From positions 124,001-188,000 of the forward strand of contig CAWUKT010000001.1 in the NCBI GenBank assembly GCA_963923035.1: 64,000 nucleotides of DNA. The letters are read 5' to 3'. Below are positions 1 to 8,679 of the stretch, in pieces. A program made the position numbers and the translations under genes. The stretch's first letter is position 1. Each line of letters opens with the position of its first letter. The notes beneath the pieces are model-generated. The model had not been told where the DNA came from, made no database searches, and saw nothing but the letters and a program-made list of their open reading frames with translations. This stretch comes from CAWUKT01 sp963923035 (lineage in GTDB: Bacteria; Bacteroidota; Bacteroidia; J057; JADKCL01).

Positions 1-585
1 CGGCTGATCCACTATCCCAGCTGGTTCGACGGGTTGATTTTCGTTCCCCAGGCAACGGCGGCCCGGAATCTGAAATGGATCGAAAAATACCGCTCCCAGC
101 TCAAGTTGGCCTCACCGGTGAAGGTCCCCGATACCGCCGAAGTGCGGTTGGAAGCTCGGTTGAGCGTGGCGGGAGACCTGGCCCAGGGATCGATCTGGTT
201 GCGGGAAAAAATTGACACGAGCTATTTCGCTTTTATTCCGACCCACAGCAGCGATACCCTCCGCAAAGGCGGTTGGAGCGAGGTGACCTGCTTCGCGAAT
301 TCAACCCATGCGCCCGGCCGCTTCGAATTGGGAGCGAGTCTACAGGGGCCGGGAACCTTGTGGTTGGACGATATTCGGTTGACCCAGCGGTCGGCTGAGG
401 GCTGGCAACCGCTCATGGAGGCTGATTTTGACGGGGACGCGTCAGAGGAAGTAATGAAGGCCTGGAAAATGGTCTCCCACTGCTACGAAATGGAGATTGT
501 GCCGGATCCGGCGGATGCCGGAAACAAGGTCTTGCGGATCCAGTGGACCCGAAATGTGCCGCCGTGGGCGCCCGAAAAGCAGTAG
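1..585 (+). CDS. C-terminal part of a secreted enzyme, possibly erythromycin-esterase-like (5' end outside window)
   Basis: The frame is open from base 1 to a TAG at 583-585, giving 194 residues with no start of their own, so the gene begins upstream. The first ~20 residues (WFDGLIFVPQATAARNL) resemble the end of erythromycin-esterase-like enzymes, which finish with a strand of the type 'FDGxIFxxxTTPAR'. Residues ~40-190 look like an added beta-sandwich with Trp and Asp pairs (GPGTLWLDDIRL), typical of jelly-roll accessory modules. The esterase assignment is inference from a short stretch; the catalytic part is not visible. It converges on the asparaginase gene with 4 nt between stop codons, and no terminator hairpin is seen there. 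Confidence 0.6.
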   Translation, partial: RLIHYPSWFDGLIFVPQATAARNLKWIEKYRSQLKLASPVKVPDTAEVRLEARLSVAGDLAQGSIWLREKIDTSYFAFIPTHSSDTLRKGGWSEVTCFANSTHAPGRFELGASLQGPGTLWLDDIRLTQRSAEGWQPLMEADFDGDASEEVMKAWKMVSHCYEMEIVPDPADAGNKVLRIQWTRNVPPWAPEKQ

Positions 586-589
586 GAAA

Positions 590-1630
590 TCAGATGGTAT
601 AGGCCCGCTCCGCGGTCATCTCTCCGCGGATGTTCCGCACGAGGTAGTAGCGTACCTTGTCCAGGTCATCGTACTTGCCCATCAGGTACATCATTTTGGT
701 CAGCGCCGCCTCAAAAGTCATGTCGCCCCCACCCAATACCCCACTTTCGTTCAGCGCCTTGCTCGTCGAATAGCGTCCCTGCTCGACAAAGCCGCCATTG
801 CATTGGGTGATGTTCAGGATCACTTTTCCCTGACTGGTACTTTCCTTCAACAAATCGATCAAGTCGGGATCGGTCGGGACATTCCCCGTCCCGTAGCTCT
901 GCATGATGATGCCCCTGGATTCGGGGTGGAGGAAAATGCTCCGCAGGGCATCCACCGAAAGGCCCGGATAAAAGCGCGCATTGCCGATGTTCACTTCTAG
1001 TTTCTTTTGGACCTGGAAGAAGGAATTGATGTACGCGTCCTTGGGGGTGGGGTGGCGGTAGCGCAAATGGACGCCAGCTTCGACGAGCGGGCCAAAATTG
1101 GGCGAGTCAAAGGCCGAGAAGACGTCCGCATGGACTTTCTTGGCGCGGTTGGCGCGGAGGAGCTTGTATTCAAAGTAGATGCCGACTTCCCGGATGGGCG
1201 CATCCGGATGGGACGCGATCTCGATCGCGGTGATCAGGTTCTCGTGGGCGTCGGTCCGGATCTCATTGATGGGGAGTTGGGCGCCGGTCAGGATGACGGG
1301 CTTGGCGAGTCCTTCCAGAATAAACGACAGGGCCGAGCCGGTATACGCCATGGTATCGGACCCATGTAGCACGACGAAGCCATCGAAGTTTTGGTATTCC
1401 CGTTGGATTGCATTCGCAATTTCCAGCCATTCTTTCGGCCCGATATTGGACGAATCCATGGGCGAGGTATAGCTGGTGACCTCAATGTCACAAGCCAGCT
1501 TGTCCAGTTCCGGAAACTGTTCCTTGATGGCCCCAAAATCAAAGGGAATATAGGTGCCTTCCTCACTTTGGATCATCCCGATGGTGCCACCGGTATAAAT
1601 GAGAAGAAGTCGCTTGCGCTGGGAATTCAT
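590..1630 (-). CDS. ansA: L-asparaginase, type I (cytoplasmic)
   Basis: Hydrolyses L-asparagine to aspartate and ammonia. The 346-residue length fits type I bacterial asparaginases. The first catalytic threonine lies in YTGGTIG (Thr13) and the second active-site segment is HGSDTMAYT (residues 89-97); SYTSPMDSSNIG (53-64) and TGAQLPI are further family blocks. There is no signal peptide, which supports the cytoplasmic form. It starts 14 nt downstream of the barrel gene at 1645-2409 on the same strand, so the two are probably cotranscribed from the promoter at 2438-2469. The identification is firm; the functional link to the barrel is not. Confidence 0.95.
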   Translation of the reverse strand: MNSQRKRLLLIYTGGTIGMIQSEEGTYIPFDFGAIKEQFPELDKLACDIEVTSYTSPMDSSNIGPKEWLEIANAIQREYQNFDGFVVLHGSDTMAYTGSALSFILEGLAKPVILTGAQLPINEIRTDAHENLITAIEIASHPDAPIREVGIYFEYKLLRANRAKKVHADVFSAFDSPNFGPLVEAGVHLRYRHPTPKDAYINSFFQVQKKLEVNIGNARFYPGLSVDALRSIFLHPESRGIIMQSYGTGNVPTDPDLIDLLKESTSQGKVILNITQCNGGFVEQGRYSTSKALNESGVLGGGDMTFEAALTKMMYLMGKYDDLDKVRYYLVRNIRGEMTAERAYTI

Positions 1631-1644
1631 ACGTGATCCGGGGA

Positions 1645-2409
1645 TCAGTAGCTGGAGAAGGTATAGGTCAACCCAAAGGCCACACCGGCGTTCAGGTTGT
1701 TGGTCATGCCGCGATCGGTCGGGTAGAAAGTGACGTCTTCGGGGATGCCATTGGTCCAGAACTTATAGGAAGCGTTTTTGTCCTCGGCGTCGGTGATGCT
1801 GTAATCGGCGCGGAGGTGGATATTGGCAAATACGCTGTAGGTGAGCTTGATGTCCAGGCCGAAGTCAACGACGGGGCCGTGGTCGATCCAGCTGTACCGG
1901 TTGTAGGTCGTCGGATAATCGGTCACGTTGTCGAAGAGGCCTTGATCGGGCGTATAGCTCTGGTCGTCATTGCTGTACCGGGCACCAATCAGGAAATTGG
2001 CTTGGTAACCTGCGGCAAAGGAGAATACAAATTTGCGGAACTCGGTGCCGGTGTTGACGCTGACGAAAAGGGGAGTCTTCAGGTAGTTGAGGCGGCGGGT
2101 ATGGGTCACCAGGTCTTCGTTCGCGTTGATCGAAGTGTACCGCTGGCCCTGCGCGCTGTAAAGGGCGTTCAGGCGAAATCCAAAGTAATCGTTGAAATTG
2201 TAGCCGAAGGTAGGACCGGCGGCCATTCCGTAGGTCGTCTTAAAGGTAAACTCGTCCTGGGGGGCTTCAATGTCCTGTTGGTTCAGCATCCAGGTGGTTT
2301 GGGGCAGGGCCACAAAACCGAGCTTGAGACCTTCCTGAGCTTTCAGGGGTGCGGTCGTGATCAATGCGGCAACAATAACAAGTGCGATGGAGAAGAACTT
2401 TCCCTTCAT
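1645..2409 (-). CDS. outer-membrane beta-barrel protein (PorT/OmpA-like barrel family)
   Basis: 254 residues with a classical signal peptide (Lys-rich start, hydrophobic core, cut after APLKAQ at ~25). The rest alternates short polar turns and amphipathic strands such as FGYNFNDYFGFRLNALYSAQG, and the C-terminus ends in a barrel-type strand (AFGLTYTFSSY). This is the pattern of the small 'outer membrane protein beta-barrel domain' proteins common in Bacteroidota. It is the first gene of a transcription unit with ansA. A perfect TAGATTTG box 28 nt upstream with a TTTG box 20 nt further fits the start used here. The substrate is unknown. Confidence 0.8.
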   Translation of the reverse strand: MKGKFFSIALVIVAALITTAPLKAQEGLKLGFVALPQTTWMLNQQDIEAPQDEFTFKTTYGMAAGPTFGYNFNDYFGFRLNALYSAQGQRYTSINANEDLVTHTRRLNYLKTPLFVSVNTGTEFRKFVFSFAAGYQANFLIGARYSNDDQSYTPDQGLFDNVTDYPTTYNRYSWIDHGPVVDFGLDIKLTYSVFANIHLRADYSITDAEDKNASYKFWTNGIPEDVTFYPTDRGMTNNLNAGVAFGLTYTFSSY

Positions 2410-2437
2410 TTTCCTGGTAGTAGGTTGGGTTATTTGT

Positions 2438-2469
2438 CAAATCTAGGATTTATTTTACTCCCAAACAAA
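2438..2469 (-). promoter_or_regulatory. Bacteroidota-type promoter (TTTG-N20-TAGATTTG) of the barrel-ansA unit
   Basis: On the reverse strand, TTTG (2466-2469) and TAGATTTG (2438-2445) are separated by exactly 20 nt. Both match the published Bacteroidota consensus TTTG / TAnnTTTG, and the pair sits 28 nt upstream of the barrel start codon. This is the best complete promoter in the window. Confidence 0.7.
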
Positions 2470-2705
2470 GCCTCCTGACCCCTCGAATACAGGTTTTTAG
2501 GAAAATAGACGACGCTTTACGGGGGAATGGATGGAGGAGGAAGGGGACGAAAAAAGTACCGGATAATTGGGAGACACCTTCGGTTTCAGCCGCATTTTTC
2601 ACCTCCCAAAACCCAACATTTCCCCTCTGGCGGCCCTGTAATTTGATATTTACCCAATTATCCCGATCTTTTCGCACTCTTTAATGACAACGAATTGGTC
2701 TGGAT

Positions 2706-3614
2706 ATGATTAAAAAATTACTCTGCATTCCCTTTGCATTTTTTGCCCTGTCCCTCACCGCCCAAACGATCCCCAACCTGAGTCTCGACCAGTGGGATAA
2801 CTTTGGCGATTACGAAGAACCCTCCGGAGGCGTATGGGCCACCGCGAACAAGGTCGTCCAGCTCAGCGGGCTCTACCCGGTGACGACCACCAAAACTCCC
2901 GATGCCCACTCCGGCGCCTACGCGGCCCAGATTGTGACCGACGAGATTCCCCTCCTGAACCTCCTCGTGACCGGAACCCTCTCCACCGGCGAATTTGACG
3001 CCCAGGCCACCCCGCCCAACAACCTCCTGCGGGGTACTCCTTATACTGGTCGTCCCGGCAGCTTCCGTGGCTGGTACAAGTTCACCTCCGTCCAGGGCGA
3101 CTCCTGCTCCATCTACGCCTGGCTCCACAAGTGGAATGGCTCCGGCCGCGACACCATTGGCTTCGCGGGCATGTTCCCGGATCAAACCGTCGCCACCTAT
3201 ACCCAGTGGGACATTCCCTTTGACTACAAGAGCTCCGACGATCCCGATTCCATCTCCATCGTCTTCGCCAGCAGTGCAGCCGGCGAATCTTTCCAGGGCC
3301 AACCCGGAAATACCCTCATCGTAGATGAGTTGGAATTGACGACCGCCACGGGCATTCCGCAGGTTCTTATGGCTGAGATTGGCGCGACGGTTTATCCGAA
3401 CCCGGCCTCCGAATTCGTCGACCTGCGCCTGGAAGAGCCGGTCAAGAATGCCGTGGTAGACATCTACGCCGTCACCGGACAAATGGTCCGGACCGTGGAC
3501 CTCCAGCAGGACTACGCCCGCATTGAGGTGCAAGATCTGCCCCGGGGCACTTACCACTACGTGGTCCGCTCTCCCGAAGCCAACGTCGTTTCGGGCACTT
3601 TCCTCGTTCAATAA
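2706..3614 (+). CDS. PCMD-like secreted protein with T9SS type A sorting domain
   Basis: 302 residues: signal peptide (1-20, ends LTAQ), a beta-rich module (~25-215) and a C-terminal T9SS sorting domain (~225-302; VYPNPASEFVDLRL, then DIYAVTGQMVRTVDL and a final strand). The module contains GSFRGWYKFTSVQGDSC and a terminal IVDELELTT strand, which recall the 'putative carbohydrate metabolism domain' (PCMD) of Bacteroidota surface proteins. It is therefore expected to cross the outer membrane by T9SS and be surface-bound or released. The next gene, a small barrel, begins 6 nt downstream. The PCMD call is from motif memory; the T9SS call is strong. Confidence 0.75.
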   Translation: MIKKLLCIPFAFFALSLTAQTIPNLSLDQWDNFGDYEEPSGGVWATANKVVQLSGLYPVTTTKTPDAHSGAYAAQIVTDEIPLLNLLVTGTLSTGEFDAQATPPNNLLRGTPYTGRPGSFRGWYKFTSVQGDSCSIYAWLHKWNGSGRDTIGFAGMFPDQTVATYTQWDIPFDYKSSDDPDSISIVFASSAAGESFQGQPGNTLIVDELELTTATGIPQVLMAEIGATVYPNPASEFVDLRLEEPVKNAVVDIYAVTGQMVRTVDLQQDYARIEVQDLPRGTYHYVVRSPEANVVSGTFLVQ

Positions 3615-3620
3615 GACACT

Positions 3621-4346
3621 ATGAAGTTTCCCAAACTACTTGGCCTCCTGTTCCTGGCGGCCTGGTTCCTGCCCGCCCAAGCCCAGTTTGATGGGGTGGG
3701 GTTCAAGGTGGGGCTGAATGTGGGTTCTCCTGTGACCGAACCGACCGAGGGGGCCAGTGGCTCTCCGGGCGTGACCGGACTGAAGGGCATGTTCTTCCGC
3801 TTCAACCTCCCCAATGAAAAGATGCAAATCCAGGCGGAAGCCCTGTTTTCGCTGAAGGCCGCGACCTTTGCGAGCCCTTTCAGTGGAGACACGATCATCT
3901 ACCAGTACATTCCCGGGGTGGGCAGCCTGCCATTTCCCGCCGACTTCAGTGCGGTGGTCGAAGGCCGGTTCCGCAACCATTACCTGGAAGTGCCGGTGAC
4001 CTTCCGCTACCTGACCTCGGAGCATTTTGCCGTGTACGGGGGGCTGTACGGAGCCTATTTGTTGATGGGAGACAATACCGGATTGGCCGATGTGCAATTG
4101 GGAACCGGATTTGGCTTTCGGGAAGATGAGCCCTTCGACCAAACTGAATTCCTGTTCCCGTGGGACTACGGCGTCGTTGCCGGAAGTGAGTACCGCTGCG
4201 ACAATATCTTCTTTGATCTGCGGGCGACCGTAGGCCTGGGGTCGATTTACCAGCGGGATTACGCCCAGGTGGATTCCCCCGTGCGGAACATTTACCTCCA
4301 GGGAAGCATCGGATATTATTTGCAGAAAAAGGCTTCCAAGGAATAA
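3621..4346 (+). CDS. outer-membrane beta-barrel protein
   Basis: 241 residues with a signal peptide (ends LPAQAQ at ~22), then alternating strands of a small barrel: FDGVGFKVGLNVGSP, YLEVPVTFRYL, FAVYGGLYGAYLLMG, and a closing strand (IYLQGSIGYYLQKK). The pattern YLEVPxxxRY is typical of the PorT-like/'outer membrane beta-barrel' families of Bacteroidota. It starts 6 nt after the PCMD/T9SS gene, so they form one transcription unit, possibly ended by the hairpin at 4372-4400. The substrate is unknown. Confidence 0.8.
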   Translation: MKFPKLLGLLFLAAWFLPAQAQFDGVGFKVGLNVGSPVTEPTEGASGSPGVTGLKGMFFRFNLPNEKMQIQAEALFSLKAATFASPFSGDTIIYQYIPGVGSLPFPADFSAVVEGRFRNHYLEVPVTFRYLTSEHFAVYGGLYGAYLLMGDNTGLADVQLGTGFGFREDEPFDQTEFLFPWDYGVVAGSEYRCDNIFFDLRATVGLGSIYQRDYAQVDSPVRNIYLQGSIGYYLQKKASKE

Positions 4347-4371
4347 AAGGAAGTCCAAACGATACCAGCGG

Positions 4372-4400
4372 CCTCACCTCGGTGGGGTCGTTTTATTTTT
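4372..4400 (+). terminator. probable intrinsic terminator after the barrel gene
   Basis: CCTCACC (4372-4378) can pair with GGTGGGG (4381-4387) with one G-U pair. The loop is very short, so the inner pairs must open, and a T-rich tract follows (4390-4400). It is weaker than the other terminators in the window. Confidence 0.4.
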
Positions 4401-4457
4401 GCCCACTCTGGCCCGGTTTTTGCCCCGTTTTCTGTAATTTTCTAAAAAGCTATTTCT

Positions 4458-4913
4458 ATGAAGATCCGAAAAATTTGGTTGTTGGCCCTGCTGTGTTCGG
4501 CCTTTTCCTTTTCCCAGCTCCCCGCCCAGAGCGATTGGTTTGAAGATGACGAGGACGAAGAGGTGGTGGATGAAAATGGAGGAGATGCCTGGGACATTGC
4601 GGCGGGAAAAATGGATGAAGTGAAAATCCGTTTGGAAGGGGAGGACGTGAAATTGGAGGAGGCGTATACCTTTTCGCGCAAGGACACATTGGACATTCAG
4701 GTGCGACACCTAGCGCCCGGGAGCCCGGTTTCCCTTCACATGAAGAAGGGCGGCATCAACCTGAAAAAGAAGGTCTTTTACGCCAATCACCGGGGACAAT
4801 TGGACCTGGAAGTGCGGACGGGAAATAAAAAGGCCAAGGGATCGGCGACCCTGTACTATACGACTTCCAATGGGCGGAAGAAGGAGCACGACGTCAAGAT
4901 TGTCCTGGAATGA
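4458..4913 (+). CDS. small secreted protein with an acidic N-terminal patch, unknown function
   Basis: 151 residues. A signal peptide ends near SQLPAQ (~24). It is followed by a very acidic stretch (WFEDDEDEEVVDENGGD, ~27-43) and a basic, beta-rich domain rich in K (MKKGGINLKKKVFYANHRGQLDLEVRTG). The C-terminal half looks like a single small beta-sandwich (YYTTSNGRKKEHDVKIVLE). I do not recognise a family. Its TGA stop abuts the stop of ddl on the other strand (shared TGATCA). Confidence 0.6.
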   Translation: MKIRKIWLLALLCSAFSFSQLPAQSDWFEDDEDEEVVDENGGDAWDIAAGKMDEVKIRLEGEDVKLEEAYTFSRKDTLDIQVRHLAPGSPVSLHMKKGGINLKKKVFYANHRGQLDLEVRTGNKKAKGSATLYYTTSNGRKKEHDVKIVLE

Positions 4914-6005
4914 TCACTGGCTGACTTGCAGCGCGTCCAAAGCGCGCTGACGGTCGATCGCCAACTCGATGAGTTGCGTGATCAGGTCGGAATAAGGAAT
5001 TCCGGTGAGCCCCCACAAGCTGGGGTACATGCTGATTTTGGTGAATCCCGGCAGGGTATTGATTTCATTCAGCATCAAACTCCCATCCTCACACAAGAAA
5101 TAGTCCACCCGGGACAGCCCTTCGCATTCCAGCGTTTGGTAGGCATGGATCGCGGCCTCCCGAACCCGTTGGATCGTGGCTTCGTCCATGTCCGGAGCCG
5201 GCAGCAATAGCGTGGCGCCATCCGCCGAGACATACTTGCTCTCGTAATCGTAGAAATCGACTTCCGGCACAATTTCCCCGATCACCGAAGCCTTGGGATC
5301 CTCATTTCCCAACACCGCCACCTCAATTTCCCGGCCCACAATCCCCTCCTCGATCACGATTTTCCGATCGAAACGAAAGGCCAGTTCCACTGCCGCTTTC
5401 AGTTCCGCTGCATTCTGCACCTTGGAAATGCCCACGGATGAGCCCATCCGCGCCGGTTTCACGAACAAAGGCGGTTGCAGGGCCTGGGTCAGGTCCTCAA
5501 ACGAAATCTGCGCCTGCTCCCAGGCGCGGAACGTACGAAACGCCGCATTGGGAATGCCGGCTTCGGTCATCAGGCGCTTGGCCACGTCCTTGTCCATGCA
5601 CACCGCCGAGCCCAACAAGTCGGGCCCCACGTAGGGCAGGTGGAGGTGCTGCAAGAGGCCTTGGATCGACCCATCCTCACCGTTGGGGCCGTGCAGAATC
5701 GCAAATACGGCTACAGGTTCCGGCAGGGGCTTTCCCGTCGACAGGTCGATGAAATGCGGGGCGGACGCTCCCGGGACCACGGCCACCGGACGGTCGGTAT
5801 CGGGCAATTGGATCTGTTTGGGGTCCATTGGCTGCTCGCGGAGGCGCTGTTCATCCTGGAGCCACCATTTTCCCTCCTTGTCGATCCCGATCAACAGGGG
5901 TTCAAACCGCTCCCGGTCGAGGGAGAGCAGGATATTGAGGGCCGAAATCAGTGAGATTTCGTGCTCGGCGGACTTGCCGCCCATGAATATGGCGATTCTT
6001 TGCAT
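4914..6005 (-). CDS. ddl: D-alanine--D-alanine ligase
   Basis: ATP-grasp ligase that joins two D-alanines for the peptidoglycan precursor. It shows MGGKSAEHEISL at the N-terminus (serine of the first D-Ala site), HGPNGEDGSIQGLL, VKPARMGSSVGISKV (nucleotide loop), EEGIVGREIEVAVLG, and the Mg-binding end LNEINTLPGFT. I place the start at 6005 (MQRIAIFMGG), giving 363 residues, because it begins directly with the family's first strand; an upstream in-frame ATG at 6041 would add 12 non-conserved residues. Its stop abuts that of the gene at 4458-4913. Confidence 0.95.
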   Translation of the reverse strand: MQRIAIFMGGKSAEHEISLISALNILLSLDRERFEPLLIGIDKEGKWWLQDEQRLREQPMDPKQIQLPDTDRPVAVVPGASAPHFIDLSTGKPLPEPVAVFAILHGPNGEDGSIQGLLQHLHLPYVGPDLLGSAVCMDKDVAKRLMTEAGIPNAAFRTFRAWEQAQISFEDLTQALQPPLFVKPARMGSSVGISKVQNAAELKAAVELAFRFDRKIVIEEGIVGREIEVAVLGNEDPKASVIGEIVPEVDFYDYESKYVSADGATLLLPAPDMDEATIQRVREAAIHAYQTLECEGLSRVDYFLCEDGSLMLNEINTLPGFTKISMYPSLWGLTGIPYSDLITQLIELAIDRQRALDALQVSQ

Positions 6006-6087
6006 CAGGTTTGAACAAATAAAAAGCAGGCAAAACCTCAATGTAGAAAGATTTTGCCTGCTTCGATTTTCAGGAAATCAACACTCG

Positions 6088-7227
6088 TCAATAATTCCGA
6101 TAGAAGGTGTTGATTCGAGTGGTCAGTTGATCGTAGATCGGTTTTGTGAACTCCACGAACAGTTGCTGGGGTGGTGGCGGCATCAGTTCGCGTCCGTTGA
6201 CCATGCGCAATTGCTTGGCGGAGAGGGCGCGCTCGTCGCCATTGAAGGAACCCCAATCGCAGCCCCAAACGTGGGTGCCGGGGAATTTGTCGTGGACAAT
6301 GACCCGCTGGGTGCGTCCGTCGAGGATGCGGAAATTGAGCAGGCCGGACGAGACGACTTCCTTGTGGAAGTGGCGGAGGGTGGCGGTGACCGTTCCGTAG
6401 ATCGGCACCTCCCGGGTTTTATCGGTATAGCCGATTTTGACCGAGTCCCGGCTGACTTTTTCCACGGTTTCCTTCACAAAATGCTGTCCCACCACAAAAT
6501 CGTCGAACATCAATTCTACAATGTGGTCGGGATTGAGCTGGTTTTGTTGGATTTCGCGCGGAGTCATGAAGGCCACAAAGGGGCTGATCCGGGCATTGGC
6601 GAGGTATTCGTCGATCTGGCCCTGGAAGAAATCGTTGCTGAGCTCCATGGCGCGGGAATGCATGGGAATGGGTTCTACCACGACCTTGAGTGTCGCTGCC
6701 CAGCGGGCTTCATCGATTTTAACATTGACATCCCGGAAATTTTTCTGGTAGCTGTTGGCGACCTGGTAGTGGTTATAGGCTTCCTTGGCTTTTTCCCGAT
6801 TTTGCATGGCCATCGCCTGTTCGCCCATCGCGTAGCGGGCTTCAGCGGCTTTGAGGCTCATATCGTCCATTTCGTTCCGGTAAGAACGGGCACCTTTGGC
6901 CAGCGGCCGGCATGCCGGACAGCGTTGGATTTCGTCGTTCAGGTTGTTGAGAATGCGGTATTGGTTGAAGGCCGTCTCAAACTTGTAGGGATCGGCCGAA
7001 GTCCGGGCCTGCCGGGCCAACTCTTCGTGGTAATCCTTGGCGAGGCGGTATCCATCGTGGAGGGTCGCTTTCGCATTTTTGTTGTCCGGATCCTTCCGAA
7101 GTCGTTCCACCGCCTGGAGGACGGCTTGGTAGTATTGTCCCTTTTCGAGCGCCTTTCGGCCGGATTTACAGGCTGAAATGGTCACCACTAAGGTGAGCAT
7201 GGCGAGGGGAAGCGTGAGCTTTCGCAT
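6088..7227 (-). CDS. TPR-like lipoprotein, unknown function
   Basis: 379 residues with a lipobox (TISAC, Cys20), so a lipoprotein. Residues ~25-180 are helical with repeats of the tetratricopeptide type (ALEKGQYYQAVLQAVERLRKD; AKATLHDGYRLAKDYHEELA), including a CPAC motif near residue 104. The C-terminal half is beta-rich (VPIYGTVTATLRHFHKEVVS; FRILDGRTQRVIVHDKFPG). This helical-then-beta layout suggests an envelope scaffold or assembly factor, but I do not recognise the family. It stands alone, between ddl and the aminotransferase, all on the reverse strand. Confidence 0.65.
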   Translation of the reverse strand: MRKLTLPLAMLTLVVTISACKSGRKALEKGQYYQAVLQAVERLRKDPDNKNAKATLHDGYRLAKDYHEELARQARTSADPYKFETAFNQYRILNNLNDEIQRCPACRPLAKGARSYRNEMDDMSLKAAEARYAMGEQAMAMQNREKAKEAYNHYQVANSYQKNFRDVNVKIDEARWAATLKVVVEPIPMHSRAMELSNDFFQGQIDEYLANARISPFVAFMTPREIQQNQLNPDHIVELMFDDFVVGQHFVKETVEKVSRDSVKIGYTDKTREVPIYGTVTATLRHFHKEVVSSGLLNFRILDGRTQRVIVHDKFPGTHVWGCDWGSFNGDERALSAKQLRMVNGRELMPPPPQQLFVEFTKPIYDQLTTRINTFYRNY

Positions 7228-7318
7228 AGTGTTTTCCTTTTTTCGTCGGTAAATGAATGAGGGCTGCGTTGATCAATAGTTGTCCAAACGAATTTCAAAA
7301 ACCGTGCTAAAAATACAA

Positions 7319-8407
7319 TTAACGTTTGTGCTGTGCCAATAAATCCAAAATAACCTCGGTGACGTAGGCCACATCTTCATCCGAAAGGGTCGGATAAAAG
7401 GGCAGGCTGACGACGTTCGCTCCGCAGTATTCTGCGTGCGGATATTGGCCGGGAACTCCGCAAAATTGATTTCTGTACCACGAAAAAAGGTGAATGGGCG
7501 TATAGTTCACGGACAATTCGACCCCCCGGTTGCGTGCTTCCCGGAGGAAGGCATCGCGGGAGATGGTCAGTTGGTCCGGGTCCAACAGGATCAAAAATAA
7601 ATGCAGGGCCGATTTCCCCCGGGGATTCTGTCTAATAATCTGGACGGCGCTTTCCTGTTCCAAGGCCACTTCGTACATCCGCCGGAGTTCCACCCGGCGC
7701 GCATACATCTCGTCGAGCCGCTTCAGCTGCTCCAATCCCAGGGCGGCCTGAAGGTCCGTCAGGTTCAGTTTGTACCCCGGCATGACCACATCGTACAAGG
7801 GCTGACCTTCGACTTGCGTCCGCTCAAAGGTCCCCTTGTCCAGGCCGTGGCGGCTGAGCAAGCGGATCGTTTTGGCGATGTCTTCGTCGCGGCACGTAAC
7901 CATCCCGCCTTCTCCGGTGGTGATGTTTTTAGTGGGGTAAAAGGAAAAGCTGCCCGCGTGGCCAAAGGTGCCGAGCGGTTTTCCCTCGAACTCGCCTTCG
8001 ATGGCGTGGGCGCAGTCCTCGATGATTTCGAGGCCGTATTGCTCCGCGAGCTGGGTGATGGCCTCCATGTCGCAGGGGTTTCCGCCAATGTGGACGGGCA
8101 GAATGGCCCGGGTGTTCGGCGAAATCTTGCGCTCAATTTGGGCCGGATCGATGTTCATGCTCTCCGACTCGATGTCGGCGAAGACCACGCGGCCACCCGC
8201 GTGGACAATGGAATTCGCGGTCGACACGAAGGTCATGGGGGTGGTGATGACCTCGTCTCCGGGTTGTAAATCGAGGGAACGAAGGGCCAGGAAAATGCCG
8301 GCGGTGCAGCTGTTGACGGCGACGCAGGGAGCGTCTTGCTTCAGCTGCGAAAAGGCTTCTTCGAAGGCCGTGGTGCGGGGCCCCACGGTCAGCCAGCCCG
8401 ATTTCAA
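7319..8407 (-). CDS. DegT/DnrJ/EryC1/StrS-family PLP aminotransferase (N-terminus continues upstream)
   Basis: Sugar aminotransferase of the type that makes amino-sugars for surface polysaccharides. Visible blocks: FEEAFSQL, AVNSCTAGIFLALRSL, GDEVITTPMTFVSTAN, IIEDCAHAIEGEFEGKPLG, FSFYPTKNITTGEGGM (PLP lysine in PTKN), and RHGLDKG. TTG at 8407 is the first standard start. However, the frame stays open and family-like upstream (VPYHRSLIGDPEIEAVIATL) up to a TAA at 8486-8488, with only ATT (8485) or ATC (8476) near the natural beginning. The true protein is probably ~23-26 residues longer. No polysaccharide genes are adjacent. Confidence 0.9.
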   Translation of the reverse strand: MKSGWLTVGPRTTAFEEAFSQLKQDAPCVAVNSCTAGIFLALRSLDLQPGDEVITTPMTFVSTANSIVHAGGRVVFADIESESMNIDPAQIERKISPNTRAILPVHIGGNPCDMEAITQLAEQYGLEIIEDCAHAIEGEFEGKPLGTFGHAGSFSFYPTKNITTGEGGMVTCRDEDIAKTIRLLSRHGLDKGTFERTQVEGQPLYDVVMPGYKLNLTDLQAALGLEQLKRLDEMYARRVELRRMYEVALEQESAVQIIRQNPRGKSALHLFLILLDPDQLTISRDAFLREARNRGVELSVNYTPIHLFSWYRNQFCGVPGQYPHAEYCGANVVSLPFYPTLSDEDVAYVTEVILDLLAQHKR

Positions 8408-8652
8408 GGTCGCAATGACCGCTTCAATTTCGGGGTCGCCGATCAGGGAGCGGTGGTATGGAACTTCGCGTTTGATGCTCCGAATTTACAACAGGAATCT
8501 GAATTCGGGTTTGAATAATAAAATTTGGGTGGAAAAGGGGGGACGGGCAATGTTGGGACCGACACAATAAACCCCAGCCGCCCTTCGTCGTATAAGTGAA
8601 TGCCCACTTGGCAACGAACATTTGAGAAATAGGTACTTCACAGACAAAGTAT

Positions 8653-8660
8653 TACCTTTG
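8653..8660 (+). promoter_or_regulatory. TAnnTTTG -7 box before the SPOR gene
   Basis: TACCTTTG is a perfect match to the Bacteroidota -7 consensus and lies 19 nt before the SPOR gene start. No TTTG is present at the usual distance upstream, so only half of a promoter is seen. Confidence 0.45.
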
Positions 8661-8679
8661 TGATTGAATCTGAGACTTG

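Noticed and set aside
2450..2677. 75-residue reverse frame in the gap before the PCMD/T9SS gene
   Set aside because: Overlaps the promoter boxes of the barrel gene, has an unlikely composition and no family feature.
2718..3611. 297-residue reading frame antisense to the PCMD/T9SS gene
   Set aside because: Gly/Val/Arg-rich shadow with no start context; the forward frame has signal peptide and sorting domain.
5683..7176. 497-residue forward frame crossing ddl and the TPR lipoprotein gene
   Set aside because: Runs antisense through two good genes and their gap; no protein-like features.
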